The notes beneath the pieces are model-generated. The model was not told the DNA's origin. It was given only the letters and a program-made list of their open reading frames with translations, and did not search any database. Positions 17,824-26,243 of a stretch of DNA of 64,000 nucleotides are shown piece by piece. How positions within the stretch are numbered: position 1 is the stretch's first letter; every line of letters starts with the position of its first letter. Source of the DNA: Sphingobacterium sp. UGAL515B_05 (GTDB lineage Bacteria > Bacteroidota > Bacteroidia > Sphingobacteriales > Sphingobacteriaceae); contig NZ_CP109907.1 of NCBI RefSeq assembly GCF_033097525.1, positions 4,526,001 through 4,590,000 on the forward strand, read 5' to 3'. Both the position numbers and the translations under genes were made by a program.

Positions 17824-17875
17824 ATTCCGACAGCTTGTCAGATTTTATTAAAAAAGCCTAACAATTTGTCGGAAT
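17824..17875 (-). terminator. Large hairpin between ftsE and grpE, probable ftsE terminator
   Basis: Arms ATTCCGACA (17824-17832) and TGTCGGAAT (17867-17875) pair perfectly, and inside them TTGT/ACAA and AG/CT extend the stem after small internal loops. On the minus strand it is followed by ATTTTATTGTTT. A second repeat, ATGTCAGT/ACTGACAT, spans the ftsE stop codon at about 17888-17916. Confidence 0.55.
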
Positions 17876-17902
17876 CTCATTTTTTATATGTCAGTTTTCC
17901 GT

Positions 17903-18583
17903 CTAGATACTGACATTGTCCTGTAATATCCCATCGGCGGTCTTGATGATGCGTGATGGCATATTACGGATAATGGTATAATCGTGTGTTGCCATTAAAA
18001 TAGCTGTTCCGGAATTGGCAATGTCACGTAATAATAAGACGATTTCTTCTGACGTAGCAGGATCCAAGTTACCGGTAGGTTCATCTGCCAGAATAATTTC
18101 GGGGTTATTTAATAATGCGCGGGCAATTACAATGCGCTGTTGTTCACCACCAGAAAGTTCATGGGGCATTTTCTTAAGTTTCGAACGAAGCCCAACTTTC
18201 TCCAGTACATCCAATATACGGTTGTCGATCATTTTCTTATCTTTCCAACCTGTTGCTTTCAGTGCAAATTCGAGATTTTTCTCGATGCTTCTATCGGATA
18301 AAAGATGAAAATCCTGGAATACAATACCCAATTTTCTACGCAAATAGGGGACATCATTTTCGTGCAACTTTTTAAGGTCAAAGCCTGCAATCATTCCTTC
18401 ACCATTACCGATGTATAAATCGCCGTAAATGATTTTTAGTAAACTACTTTTTCCACTACCGGACTGGCCGATCAGGTAAATAAACTCTCCTTTACCAATG
18501 TTTAAATTGACATTGGACAAGACCAGATGTTTTTGTTGGAAGATATCAACGTTTTTTAATGTAATTACTTTATTTTCAATCAT
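17903..18583 (-). CDS. ftsE: Cell division ABC transporter ATPase FtsE
   Basis: ATPase of the FtsEX complex, which activates septal peptidoglycan hydrolases at the division site. The 226-residue protein has Walker A GQSGSGKS (39-46), the signature LSGGEQQR (about 144-151), Walker B IILADEPTGNLD and the H-loop ATHD. The Q-loop VFQDFHLLSDRS is typical of FtsE. ftsX is not next to it; instead a 67-residue conserved-looking gene lies immediately upstream in the same operon. Assignment to FtsE over LolD rests on overall similarity and is fairly sure. Confidence 0.87.
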   Translation of the reverse strand: MIENKVITLKNVDIFQQKHLVLSNVNLNIGKGEFIYLIGQSGSGKSSLLKIIYGDLYIGNGEGMIAGFDLKKLHENDVPYLRRKLGIVFQDFHLLSDRSIEKNLEFALKATGWKDKKMIDNRILDVLEKVGLRSKLKKMPHELSGGEQQRIVIARALLNNPEIILADEPTGNLDPATSEEIVLLLRDIANSGTAILMATHDYTIIRNMPSRIIKTADGILQDNVSI

Positions 18584-18588
18584 GGAAG

Positions 18589-18792
18589 CTAAAATTCTAA
18601 TTTTTTAATTTGCCCAAAAGGCATTTCTTTAACCAGTTGCATGATATATTCTGCCTTTTCTCCTAATCCAATCTTATCGAGTGATTTATCTGGGCGGTCG
18701 ACTCTAAAATATGCCAGCAAGGTGAAGGCATCATCTCTTAATTGAACATAATCAGGGATTTTGGCGACACCTTTTACTTTAATGATATACAT
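18589..18792 (-). CDS. Small unrecognised protein, 67 residues
   Basis: A short soluble protein (MYIIKVKGVAKIPDYVQLRD at its start, ending GQIKKLEF) with no signal peptide or membrane segment. It ends 5 bases before ftsE and starts 55 bases after the acyl-CoA reductase gene end, all in the same direction, so it is probably co-transcribed with ftsE. The predicted fold is a small alpha/beta protein. I cannot assign a function. The tight spacing to ftsE and normal composition make it likely real. Confidence 0.7.
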   Translation of the reverse strand: MYIIKVKGVAKIPDYVQLRDDAFTLLAYFRVDRPDKSLDKIGLGEKAEYIMQLVKEMPFGQIKKLEF

Positions 18793-18847
18793 GATTTCAA
18801 AGTTAGTATTTTTAATGCAATTTATTTACTATGAATTTAAAGGAAGC

Positions 18848-19861
18848 TTATTGGTTTGCAAATAAAAAGTCCAACGTATTTACTCCATCAGCATAATCAT
18901 CTAATGAAGGGCACTGGCTTTCTCCAAAATGAAATACCGGCGAGGACACATTTAATGCTGTTTCTGATACAATACATTGGATATTCTCTTGGGCTAGTTT
19001 GAGTTTATTTTCAACTTCAGCCAGCGTTTCGTATGTTTCGTAATACACCACTGCGAGGGGAGAAGCGGTTCGCTCATCTTCTTTGAGCAATAAAAATCCA
19101 TTGTCAAAATGCTTGTCGCCATTGATCAGATAGATGGATTTGTTGTAGTCGTAATTGTTATTGTATTTAAAATGCTCGGTGATGGTGTTAAATGCGGCAA
19201 TACCCTCGAAGAAATGTGCTATTGCGTAATCTTTTGGAATAAATAGCTTTGATACAGAGCGACAGCCCAAACCAAAATAATCAAAGATGTCATGTCCAAG
19301 TGACTCTAGTTGGCTTGAAGATTCTTGGCCAGTAATGACAGCAATACTATTTCTATTGCGACGAATAATATGCGGTTTGGTGCCAAAATAGTAATCAAAA
19401 TAACGGGCGCTATTGTTGGAGCCCGTTGCTATTACCAAATCGAAATCCTTTAGTTTATCGACAATTTCAAAGGCATCGCCAAAATACGGGTCAATTTGTG
19501 TAAGCAGGTGGAGCATATAGTTTGTAAGACCTGCATCGTCCGATGAAACTTTGATTTTGGCTCTAAAGCCGCTGATCAGTACAGATAGGATATCATGAAA
19601 CCCTACCAAAGGGATATTACCCGCAAGAATTAACCCGACAGTTTTCGTTGAATTTAGATCTGGATAAGGTGCCAACCATTGATTCAGCTTTTCTATTGTC
19701 AAATTGGCAGCAATAGCTTGAAGTGCGCGTTCAACATTTTGTGGGGTGTACCAGGGATTTTTATGCTGGGCGAATTGAATGATTTGAATCAAATCTTCAG
19801 GTCGCTTTTGCAGCTGCTCTCCTAATTTTACAAATGCATTTATTCGTTGTTGCTTTGTCAA
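18848..19861 (-). CDS. Acyl-CoA reductase (LuxC-like aldehyde dehydrogenase family)
   Basis: A 337-residue member of the LuxC-type acyl-CoA reductase group found in many Bacteroidota. Features in order: a helical N-terminus, the nucleotide-binding segment VGLILAGNIPLVGFHDILSV, KVSSDDAGLTN, LVIATGSNNSARYFDYYF, and the catalytic-Cys region FGLGCRSVSKLFIPKDY. Family members reduce acyl-CoA or acyl-ACP to the aldehyde with NADPH. The gene is divergent from a ferredoxin gene, and luciferase genes (luxAB) are absent, so the role is likely in lipid or aldehyde metabolism. Biochemical substrate unknown. Confidence 0.82.
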   Translation of the reverse strand: MTKQQRINAFVKLGEQLQKRPEDLIQIIQFAQHKNPWYTPQNVERALQAIAANLTIEKLNQWLAPYPDLNSTKTVGLILAGNIPLVGFHDILSVLISGFRAKIKVSSDDAGLTNYMLHLLTQIDPYFGDAFEIVDKLKDFDLVIATGSNNSARYFDYYFGTKPHIIRRNRNSIAVITGQESSSQLESLGHDIFDYFGLGCRSVSKLFIPKDYAIAHFFEGIAAFNTITEHFKYNNNYDYNKSIYLINGDKHFDNGFLLLKEDERTASPLAVVYYETYETLAEVENKLKLAQENIQCIVSETALNVSSPVFHFGESQCPSLDDYADGVNTLDFLFANQ

Positions 19862-19887
19862 AATATTAAAATTTTAAAAGATGAATA

Positions 19888-19910
19888 CACAAATTTGTAT
19901 TATATTTGTG
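19888..19910. promoter_or_regulatory. Divergent promoter region with CACAAAT inverted repeat
   Basis: CACAAAT (19888-19894) and ATTTGTG (19904-19910) form an inverted repeat. The right half contains TATATTTG (19901-19908), a perfect TAnnTTTG -7 element directed at the ferredoxin gene. Confidence 0.5.
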
Positions 19911-20017
19911 CTGTTAACATTAATCAACGTGAATCAACTAGCCTTATTGTTCAATCAGACGTTGTTTCATGTTGATAATGCAAAAATAGTTTATTTATCA
20001 TAATTGTGAGGTTATAA

Positions 20018-20368
20018 ATGGCGATTAAAATTACAGACGAATGCATTAACTGCGGTGCTTGCGAACCGGAATGCCCAAATAATGCAATATACGATGCTGG
20101 TGTAACTTGGAAATTCTCAGATGGGACGGCTTTGGATGGGATTATTGATTTTGGCGATGGTGTTACACTAGATGCCAACGAATCTCAGGAAGCAATCTCT
20201 AATGAAGTCTATTATATTGTTTCAGATAAATGTACAGAATGTGTAGGTTTCCACGATGAACCTCAATGTGCGGCGGTATGCCCTGTAGATTGTTGTGTGG
20301 ATGACGAAGATGTACGCGAGTCAAACGATGAGCTATTAGCGAAAAAAGCTTGGTTACACGCGGAATAA
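20018..20368 (+). CDS. 4Fe-4S dicluster ferredoxin
   Basis: Small electron carrier of 116 residues with two 4Fe-4S clusters. The first motif uses Cys 9, 12, 15 and 19 (CINCGACEPECP); the second is CTECVGFHDEPQC, AAVCPVDCC, with the longer spacing typical of the Allochromatium/YfhL-type ferredoxins. Between them is a roughly 45-residue insertion (KFSDGTALDGIIDFGDGV) that is longer than in standard ferredoxins and common in Bacteroidota homologues. It is divergent from the acyl-CoA reductase gene and ends at a terminator, so it is monocistronic. Confidence 0.93.
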   Translation: MAIKITDECINCGACEPECPNNAIYDAGVTWKFSDGTALDGIIDFGDGVTLDANESQEAISNEVYYIVSDKCTECVGFHDEPQCAAVCPVDCCVDDEDVRESNDELLAKKAWLHAE

Positions 20369-20390
20369 AATTAGTATTCCGTTAAAATAT

Positions 20391-20422
20391 AAGGCAGGAT
20401 AAGAAATTTTCCTGCCTTTTTT
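20391..20422 (+). terminator. Ferredoxin gene terminator
   Basis: AAGGCAGGA pairs with TCCTGCCTT, followed by six T residues. Confidence 0.9.
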
Positions 20423-20487
20423 GTTTCTTTCTATTTTGACGAAATCGATATTTTGTTGTGAAACTTGGCTGTTTGGAATAATAATAT

Positions 20488-20517
20488 TTGCAAAAGCGTA
20501 GTATTTTTTTATTTTTG
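20488..20517 (+). promoter_or_regulatory. Promoter of the dicarboxylate symporter gene
   Basis: TTG at 20488-20490, then 19 bases, then TATTTTTG at 20510-20517: a textbook match to the Bacteroidota TTG-N19-TAnnTTTG promoter. The ATG follows at 20544. Confidence 0.7.
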
Positions 20518-20543
20518 TTCTTTTGACCATTAAAATCTTTTAA

Positions 20544-21980
20544 ATGTTAAAAACCAAAATAGGGTTGATTACCCTGATCACAGTTACATTAGCTTGTATC
20601 ATTGCTGTATTATACGAATTTGATGTTGTAGGCTTTTCGCATGAATTTCTAATGGCTGTCCGTTGGATAGTTGCTACCGTTTTGGTTGTAAATGCGCTCT
20701 TTAAGAAAAATTTGACCACCTGGATTCTGACCTGTATGATTATGGGGATATTTGTTGGGTTGGATTTTCCAAATCTGGCGATTTCCTTACAACCCTTAAG
20801 TAAAGGTTTTATCAAGTTGGTCAAGACGATTGTCGGCCCTATTCTCTTTGCTACACTTGTGTATGGAATTGCAGGACATTCTGATTTGAAACAGGTGGGA
20901 CGTATGGCATGGAAATCTATGCTTTATTTCTTCTGCGCAACGACTTGTGCTATTTTTATCGGTTTAGGAGCTATCAACCTGACTCGAGCAGGTGTGGGAG
21001 TTGATGTTGCACATATGCCACATGAAGAGCTCCCTGTGCCAAAAGAAAGCATGGATGAACATATCCTCAAAACACTTCCGGACCATGTGCATCCTGTATA
21101 TAAGTTCACTTCTTTTATACGTGACCTGTTTCCTGAAAATATTGTCAAATCAGTAGCTGATAACCAGGTTTTACAAATTGTTGTATTTTCAGTTTTATTC
21201 GGAATTGGATTGGCTATGGTGGATGAGAAAAAGCGTAAACCTTTGGTAGATTTCACCGAGAGTATGTCTGAGACGATGTTTAAGTTTACGAACATCATTA
21301 TGTACTTTGCCCCGATTGGGGTCGGCGCTGCTATGGCCTACACGGTGGGGCATCTCGGTGTCGATATCCTAAAGAATCTTTTCATGCTTTTGGCGACCCT
21401 GTATTTTGCTTTAGTGTGCTTTTTATGTCTGGTTCTTCTTCCGGTAGCACTTTATCTAAAAATACCTGTGAAACGTTTTATTAATGCGATTAAGGAACCT
21501 GTTTCGATTGCATTTGCCACTACAAGCTCAGATGCGGCATTGCCAAAAGCAATGAGTGCCATGGAAAAATTTGGTGTACCTCGTAAGATTGTTTCGTTTG
21601 TAATTCCGACAGGATATAGTTTTAACTTGGATGGTACTTCACTTTATTTATCATTGGCTGCGATCTTTGTCGCTCAGGCGGCTGGTATCCATTTGTCGTT
21701 TGGACATCAATTAATGATTGCGTTTACATTGATGATTACCTCTAAAGGTGTTGCTGCTGTCCCAAGGGCCTCATTAATTATTTTGATTGCGACAGCGGAT
21801 CAGTTTGGTTTACCAACATTTGTCATTGCTGCAATTTTAGGTATCGATGAACTCATGGATATGGCGCGTACCTCTGTCAATGTAATCGGAAATTGTTTGG
21901 CAACCGTTGTTGTCGCTAAATGGGAGGGCGAGTTTGATGAAGAAGCTCCTTACCGCGAAGATACTGAAGAGGCAATCTAA
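20544..21980 (+). CDS. Dicarboxylate/amino acid:cation symporter (DAACS family)
   Basis: Sodium- or proton-coupled importer of C4-dicarboxylates or glutamate/aspartate (GltP/DctA type), 478 residues with the usual eight helices and two re-entrant hairpins. Diagnostic segments are the serine-rich hairpin FATTSSDAALPKAM, the TM7 NLDGT motif (SFNLDGTSLY), and VAAVPRAS/ MDMARTSVNVIGN near the end where substrate binds. An acidic tail (EFDEEAPYREDTEEAI) is at the C-terminus. It is a single-gene unit with its own promoter and terminator. The exact substrate is not determined by sequence. Confidence 0.93.
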   Translation: MLKTKIGLITLITVTLACIIAVLYEFDVVGFSHEFLMAVRWIVATVLVVNALFKKNLTTWILTCMIMGIFVGLDFPNLAISLQPLSKGFIKLVKTIVGPILFATLVYGIAGHSDLKQVGRMAWKSMLYFFCATTCAIFIGLGAINLTRAGVGVDVAHMPHEELPVPKESMDEHILKTLPDHVHPVYKFTSFIRDLFPENIVKSVADNQVLQIVVFSVLFGIGLAMVDEKKRKPLVDFTESMSETMFKFTNIIMYFAPIGVGAAMAYTVGHLGVDILKNLFMLLATLYFALVCFLCLVLLPVALYLKIPVKRFINAIKEPVSIAFATTSSDAALPKAMSAMEKFGVPRKIVSFVIPTGYSFNLDGTSLYLSLAAIFVAQAAGIHLSFGHQLMIAFTLMITSKGVAAVPRASLIILIATADQFGLPTFVIAAILGIDELMDMARTSVNVIGNCLATVVVAKWEGEFDEEAPYREDTEEAI

Positions 21981-22016
21981 TAGAAATAAGAAATAACTGA
22001 CGAATATTCGTTGAAG

Positions 22017-22053
22017 AAAAGCAGTCTTGACATCTCGTTAAGACTGCTTTTTT
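22017..22053 (+). terminator. Symporter gene terminator
   Basis: AAAAGCAGTCTT and AAGACTGCTTTT arms around an 11-base loop, then a T tract. Confidence 0.92.
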
Positions 22054-22210
22054 ATTGTCTTTAGCTCATGTTGATGATTTTGCTATGCCTATTTATCATA
22101 TTTAGTACAGTAAACACCAATAGAACTGAAAAGCAAATCCATGGCGGGAAATGATGGAGGACCAGATGCCTTGTTTAAGTCTTATGAGAGGATGGGAGGT
22201 GATGGTCTTG

Positions 22211-22272
22211 AAAAAAAAGTGCTTGCAAGCTGTTGTTGGGGACCTGGGATCTTCTAAAATAGCTTGCAAGCG
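22211..22272 (-). terminator. Terminator of the YchJ gene built from two GCTTGCAAGC palindromes
   Basis: On the minus strand AGCTTGCAAGC-type arms (GCTTGCAAGC at 22262-22271 and 22221-22230) can pair across a 31-base loop, and the downstream arm is followed by AC and eight T residues. Each arm is itself a perfect 10-bp palindrome. Confidence 0.7.
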
Positions 22273-22284
22273 AAATATGTTATA

Positions 22285-22665
22285 TCAACGTCCGTCCACG
22301 TAGTACCATAAATCATCTTGTTTTTTGAAGGTAGACTTTTCATGGTGAATTTGAACTTCCATCTGTGGATCCAGGTAATGAGCTTCAAACTCAACAGTGT
22401 GGAGAGTAGATTTAAGGATAGAGAGTTGCATCCATTTATTCTCCCGCGCCCATTGTCCGATTGCCTTTTTATTTTGGAACCGTCGTGTTGAGGGATGAAA
22501 CGTATCGTATAGGAAATCGATCTGTTGAAGAACAAAGGCGCTATAGCGTGCGCGCATCAATGCTTCTGCGGTGGTTGCTTTGGCATGGAAAAGATGAATT
22601 TGCTGGCAGCATTCCCCATAGGTATTGCCAGAGCCACAAGGGCATAATTGACCTGATTCTATCAC
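22285..22665 (-). CDS. YchJ-family SEC-C motif protein
   Basis: A 126-residue YchJ/UPF0225-type protein. The N-terminal SEC-C zinc motif is clear: CPCGSGNTYGECCQ, followed by the YchJ signature of helices (ATTAEALMRARYSAFVLQQI) and a NTF2-like domain with DTFHPSTRR and a terminal YYVDG. SEC-C motifs bind zinc and often link to protein quality control. It starts 16 bases downstream of the metQ gene end, so it may be read through from metNIQ. The function of YchJ is not established. Confidence 0.88.
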   Translation of the reverse strand: MIESGQLCPCGSGNTYGECCQQIHLFHAKATTAEALMRARYSAFVLQQIDFLYDTFHPSTRRFQNKKAIGQWARENKWMQLSILKSTLHTVEFEAHYLDPQMEVQIHHEKSTFKKQDDLWYYVDGR

Positions 22666-22681
22666 TTCTATGTTCTAAATT

Positions 22682-23494
22682 TTACCAGCCCTTAATAGCG
22701 CCATTTTTGAAGACTTTTTTTGCGGTTGCTTCTACTTCCGGAGATTGATAGGCTTGAATGAATTGTTGCACCTTCTCATCGTTTTTGTTGTCTGAGCGGG
22801 CGACAATCAGATTGACATAAGGTGATTCTTTATCTTCTGTGAATAAACCTTGTTTTTCGGGATCCAATCCAGCTTGAGAGGCGAAACTATTGTTGATGAT
22901 GGCAATTGTTACTTGTGGATCATCAAGAACACGAGGTAACTGTGGAGCCTCCATCTCTATGATTTTAATCTGTTTAGGATTGCTTACGATATCTGTTACT
23001 TTAGGTTGGATGCCAACATTTTCTTTTAGACCGATAATTCCCTCGCGTTGGAGAAGTAAAAGAGAGCGTCCACCATTGGTAGGGTCATTAGGAATAGCAA
23101 TAACGGCTCCGGGTTGTAACTCTGTGATTGTTTTTATTTTCTTTGAATAGGCAACAATGGGGAATACAAACGTGTTTCCGACAATGGTTAATTTCGTGAA
23201 ACCGCGTTGTTTGGATTGCTCTTGTAGATAGGGCTGATGCTGAAATACGTTTACATCGATATCACCCTGATTTAAGGCTTCATTGGGTACGACATAGTCG
23301 TTGAAAGCCACTAACTCAACATCAAGATTGAACTTTTCTTTTGCAACTTTCTTAGCCGTCTCCGCAAGCTCCTTTTCTGGGCCGGACACAACACCGACTT
23401 TGAGGATATTCTCTTTCTTTTCTCTGTTATTGCATGCCACAATCGATACGAGACTGAAGGCTAAGATTGCAAATGCATAGTTCAATTTTTTCAT
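22682..23494 (-). CDS. metQ: Methionine ABC transporter substrate-binding lipoprotein
   Basis: NlpA/MetQ-family binding protein of 270 residues that captures methionine in the periplasm for MetNI. The signal ends in a lipobox (VSIVA-Cys, about Cys 21). The fold signature runs LKVGVVSGPEKELAE, ELVAFNDYVVPNEAL, DIDVNVFQHQPYL, VIAIPNDPTNGGRSLLLL and LDDPQVTIAIINNSFA, matching MetQ. It follows metI by 15 bases in the metN-metI-metQ order usual for the family. Confidence 0.93.
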   Translation of the reverse strand: MKKLNYAFAILAFSLVSIVACNNREKKENILKVGVVSGPEKELAETAKKVAKEKFNLDVELVAFNDYVVPNEALNQGDIDVNVFQHQPYLQEQSKQRGFTKLTIVGNTFVFPIVAYSKKIKTITELQPGAVIAIPNDPTNGGRSLLLLQREGIIGLKENVGIQPKVTDIVSNPKQIKIIEMEAPQLPRVLDDPQVTIAIINNSFASQAGLDPEKQGLFTEDKESPYVNLIVARSDNKNDEKVQQFIQAYQSPEVEATAKKVFKNGAIKGW

Positions 23495-23509
23495 ATGATA
23501 TAATTTATG

Positions 23510-24163
23510 TTAACGATGGTTTACTTTTTTTGAGATATAATCTCCTGTATACTGTAGCAGGAATACGATTAAAATTAATAAAATTAGAACAGAATTCATG
23601 ATAAAAGTATCATATCCGACATAACCATACTGATAGCCAATCTGTCCAAGTCCACCGGCACCTACAGCACCGCCCATTGCAGAGTAACCAACAAGTGTTA
23701 TCAAGGTAATTGTTGCATTGTTTACTAATGAGGGGAGAGCTTCCGGAAGCAAAACTTTGAAAATTACCTGTTGTGCATTTGCACCCATTGCTCGTGAGGC
23801 TTCAATCAGGCCATTTGGAATTTCCAGAAGACTATTTTCCACAAGTCTTGCTATAAATGGGGCAGCGCCTATACTCAGGGGAACCAATGCTGCGGCCATA
23901 CCGATTGATGTTCCGACCACGTTGCGTGTAAACGGAATCATCCATACGATAAGTATGATAAAGGGGATAGACCTAAACACATTCACTAGCAATGAAACAA
24001 GTTGGTGCATGGCTTTGTTTTCGAGCAGTTGATGTTTTCGGGTCAAGAACAGGTATATCCCGAGTGGGAGACCTAGGATAAAACCAAAGAAGCCGGATAA
24101 GAAAGTCATGGTTAGGGTTTCTAATGTACCCGATAGCAGAAGATTAAATACCTGATCAGACAT
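23510..24163 (-). CDS. metI: Methionine ABC transporter permease
   Basis: Integral membrane subunit with about five helices, 217 residues. The cytoplasmic coupling region EASRAMGANAQQVIFKVLLP is the EAA motif that docks on the ATPase. The C-terminal GYSAMGGAVGAGGLGQIGYQYGY-like segment is characteristic of MetI. Its start overlaps the end of metN by 8 bases, indicating translational coupling. Confidence 0.93.
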   Translation of the reverse strand: MSDQVFNLLLSGTLETLTMTFLSGFFGFILGLPLGIYLFLTRKHQLLENKAMHQLVSLLVNVFRSIPFIILIVWMIPFTRNVVGTSIGMAAALVPLSIGAAPFIARLVENSLLEIPNGLIEASRAMGANAQQVIFKVLLPEALPSLVNNATITLITLVGYSAMGGAVGAGGLGQIGYQYGYVGYDTFIMNSVLILLILIVFLLQYTGDYISKKVNHR

Positions 24164-25175
24164 AGCCTAATAGTTTAGTTTGTGAATGCTTTTCTTTCAA
24201 GAAAGATACACTACGCGTTACATTTTCTTTTTCACCCGATAGTTCGGCCAATATAACACCAAATTTCATTTCGCCAATATAATCTATTTGTGCGGTAATG
24301 ATATTTGTTTTGACTTGATATTGTTGTTCCAAATGTTGAATAAATGGGATTGATTCTTCATTTGAAGTGAGATAGATCTCGACGAGTGGGTTTCCAGTGC
24401 TTTTCAAGCGTTCCTGAAAACTTAGTGGAATTTCAACTTCAAGTGAAGACTGAATAAAGTTTTTAGTTGTTGTTTCCCGAGGGTTGGCGAATATTGATTC
24501 TACCGGACCAGTTTCAATCAATTCTCCGTGGTCTAATACGGCAACTTGATCGCAAATACTTTTTATAACATCCATCTCGTGAGTAATCAACAATATCGTA
24601 AGGTCAAGCTGTTTATTGATTTTTTTTAGCAGTTTAAGGATGGATTTTGTGGTTGCAGGATCTAAGGCACTTGTAGCCTCATCGCAAAGTAGAATGTAAG
24701 GATCGTTGGCTAATGCACGCGCGATGGCAACACGTTGTTTTTGGCCTCCGGAGAGATTTGCAGGGTACACATCGGCTTTGTCTTCCAAGCCGACCAAACG
24801 CAATAGTTCCAGCACTTTTTGGCTGATAAATTCTTTCGATTTACCTTCAAGTTCGAGCGGGAAGGATATATTTCCATACACTGTTCGTGATGATAGTAAG
24901 TTAAAGTGCTGGAAAATCATACCAATTTTTCTTCTTTTCAACATAAGACCAGTGGCAGATAGCGACATCAAGTCTTCATTTTCTATAATTACTTGACCAC
25001 TATCTGGTCTTTCCAAAAGGTTGACGCAACGGATCAAAGTACTTTTTCCGGCTCCGGAAGCGCCAATTACACCAAAAATTTCACCTTTTTCAATTGACAG
25101 TGAGATGTCTTTTAAGGCATCAATACGTGTCGCTTTTACCTCAAAAGATTTGGATATGTTGTTTAGTTGAATCAT
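24156..25175 (-). CDS. metN: Methionine ABC transporter ATP-binding protein
   Basis: ATPase of the MetNIQ importer, 339 residues. It has Walker A GASGAGKST, the signature LSGGQKQR, Walker B ILLCDEATSALDP and LLITHEMD, then a C-terminal NIL domain (about 265-335) that binds methionine and inhibits transport when the cell is replete. It is the first gene of the operon. I looked for a SAM riboswitch in the 150-base leader and saw none; the leader does contain an imperfect hairpin near 25260-25310 (GGTTCTTTC with GAAAGAATCC). Confidence 0.94.
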   Translation of the reverse strand: MIQLNNISKSFEVKATRIDALKDISLSIEKGEIFGVIGASGAGKSTLIRCVNLLERPDSGQVIIENEDLMSLSATGLMLKRRKIGMIFQHFNLLSSRTVYGNISFPLELEGKSKEFISQKVLELLRLVGLEDKADVYPANLSGGQKQRVAIARALANDPYILLCDEATSALDPATTKSILKLLKKINKQLDLTILLITHEMDVIKSICDQVAVLDHGELIETGPVESIFANPRETTTKNFIQSSLEVEIPLSFQERLKSTGNPLVEIYLTSNEESIPFIQHLEQQYQVKTNIITAQIDYIGEMKFGVILAELSGEKENVTRSVSFLKEKHSQTKLLGYV

Positions 25176-25324
25176 TGACCCTGTAGGAATTTAGCAATTT
25201 TAGTTGGACAAATGGATGATGTTGATATAAATGTACACAAATGCCAGGGATAAAATAAAATCAAGTGAAAGAAAATGGATTCTTTCAGCCCGGTAAAGAA
25301 CGAAAGAACCCAGATATATGTTTT

Positions 25325-26185
25325 TTACAACGCTGGATAAGCTGAAATCACTTGTTTTGCAGATCCAAGTCCATCGATGCCATATTCGATGACATCACCA
25401 TCTTTCAGGAATCTTTGTGGGGATTTGCCCATGCCAGATCCTGCAGGTGATCCTGTAGAAATGATGTCGCCTGGAAGTAAGCTCATAAAATGGCTTAAAT
25501 AAGAAATCAATTTGGGCACACGATAGATAAAATCACTTGTATTGCCATCTTGCATAAGCTCACCATTGAGTTTAAGCCAGATTTTTAAATTATCAATATC
25601 TGTGAATTCATCTTTGGTTGCTATAAATGGGCCAATAGGAGCGAAAGTGTCGCATCCTTTACCTTTATCCCAGGTTCCGCCACGCTCGATCTGAAATTCA
25701 CGCTCTGTAACGTCATTGTGTAGCACGTAGCCGAACACATGGTCCAAGGCTTCTTCTTCAGTAACATAAGAAGCTTTTTTTCCAATTACAATGGCAAATT
25801 CGGTTTCCCAATCAGATTTTACAGAGAACTTCGGAAGGGTAATTCCATCAAAAGGGCCATTGAATGCAGATACAGATTTCATAAAGACGATAGGCTCTGA
25901 AGCTTGTTGCAATTTGGTTTCTTTGACGTGATCATCGAAATTAAGCCCTACACAAAGTATTTTGGAAGGAGCTTCCAATGGTGTACCGATACGCTCGTCG
26001 TCGGCTATCTCTTTAAGCGTATCGCCTTTTTCATTTATATATGTTTGAAGTCTTTCTAAATTTGCAATATCCGCAAAGAAATCGCGGTTGTATTGAAAAT
26101 TTCCCTCTGAAACATCATACTTCTTTTCGTTTAAAATGACTCCCGCTTTTTCGGAGCCCTTTGCGCCATATCTAAAAATCTTCAT
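25325..26185 (-). CDS. Fumarylacetoacetate hydrolase family protein
   Basis: A 286-residue FAH-superfamily enzyme similar to ureidoglycolate lyase/ 2-keto-hydroxy-acid hydrolases. Motifs: ILCVGLNFDDHVKE, the metal-binding WETEFAIVIGKKA (Glu-x-Glu type), GYVLHNDVTEREFQ, and the GPFIATKDEF and ISTGSPAGSG segments. Such enzymes cleave C-C bonds in aromatic or sugar-acid breakdown, with Mg2+ or Mn2+. The frame is open three codons further to a TTG, but the ATG at 26185 follows a -7 element by seven bases and gives the standard MKIFRYG start. The true substrate is unknown. Confidence 0.88.
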   Translation of the reverse strand: MKIFRYGAKGSEKAGVILNEKKYDVSEGNFQYNRDFFADIANLERLQTYINEKGDTLKEIADDERIGTPLEAPSKILCVGLNFDDHVKETKLQQASEPIVFMKSVSAFNGPFDGITLPKFSVKSDWETEFAIVIGKKASYVTEEEALDHVFGYVLHNDVTEREFQIERGGTWDKGKGCDTFAPIGPFIATKDEFTDIDNLKIWLKLNGELMQDGNTSDFIYRVPKLISYLSHFMSLLPGDIISTGSPAGSGMGKSPQRFLKDGDVIEYGIDGLGSAKQVISAYPAL

Positions 26186-26191
26186 AAGCCG

Positions 26192-26199
26192 CAAATATA
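26192..26199 (-). promoter_or_regulatory. -7 promoter element before the FAH-family gene
   Basis: On the minus strand TATATTTG lies seven bases from the ATG at 26185, predicting a transcript with almost no 5' leader. No -33 element at normal spacing was found. Confidence 0.5.
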
Positions 26200-26243
26200 C
26201 AGATTTTGTCCCAAAAAGGGCAGAAATTAACGCGAATTAACAA

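Noticed and set aside
22141..22257. A 38-codon frame starting MAGNDGGPDALFKSYERMGG
   Set aside because: Short, overlaps a terminator hairpin, has no ribosome site or promoter and matches no known small protein. Worth a look only if peptides are found.
25180..25320. SAM riboswitch or S-box before metN
   Set aside because: No conserved core was found; only a weak hairpin and AT-rich sequence are present.
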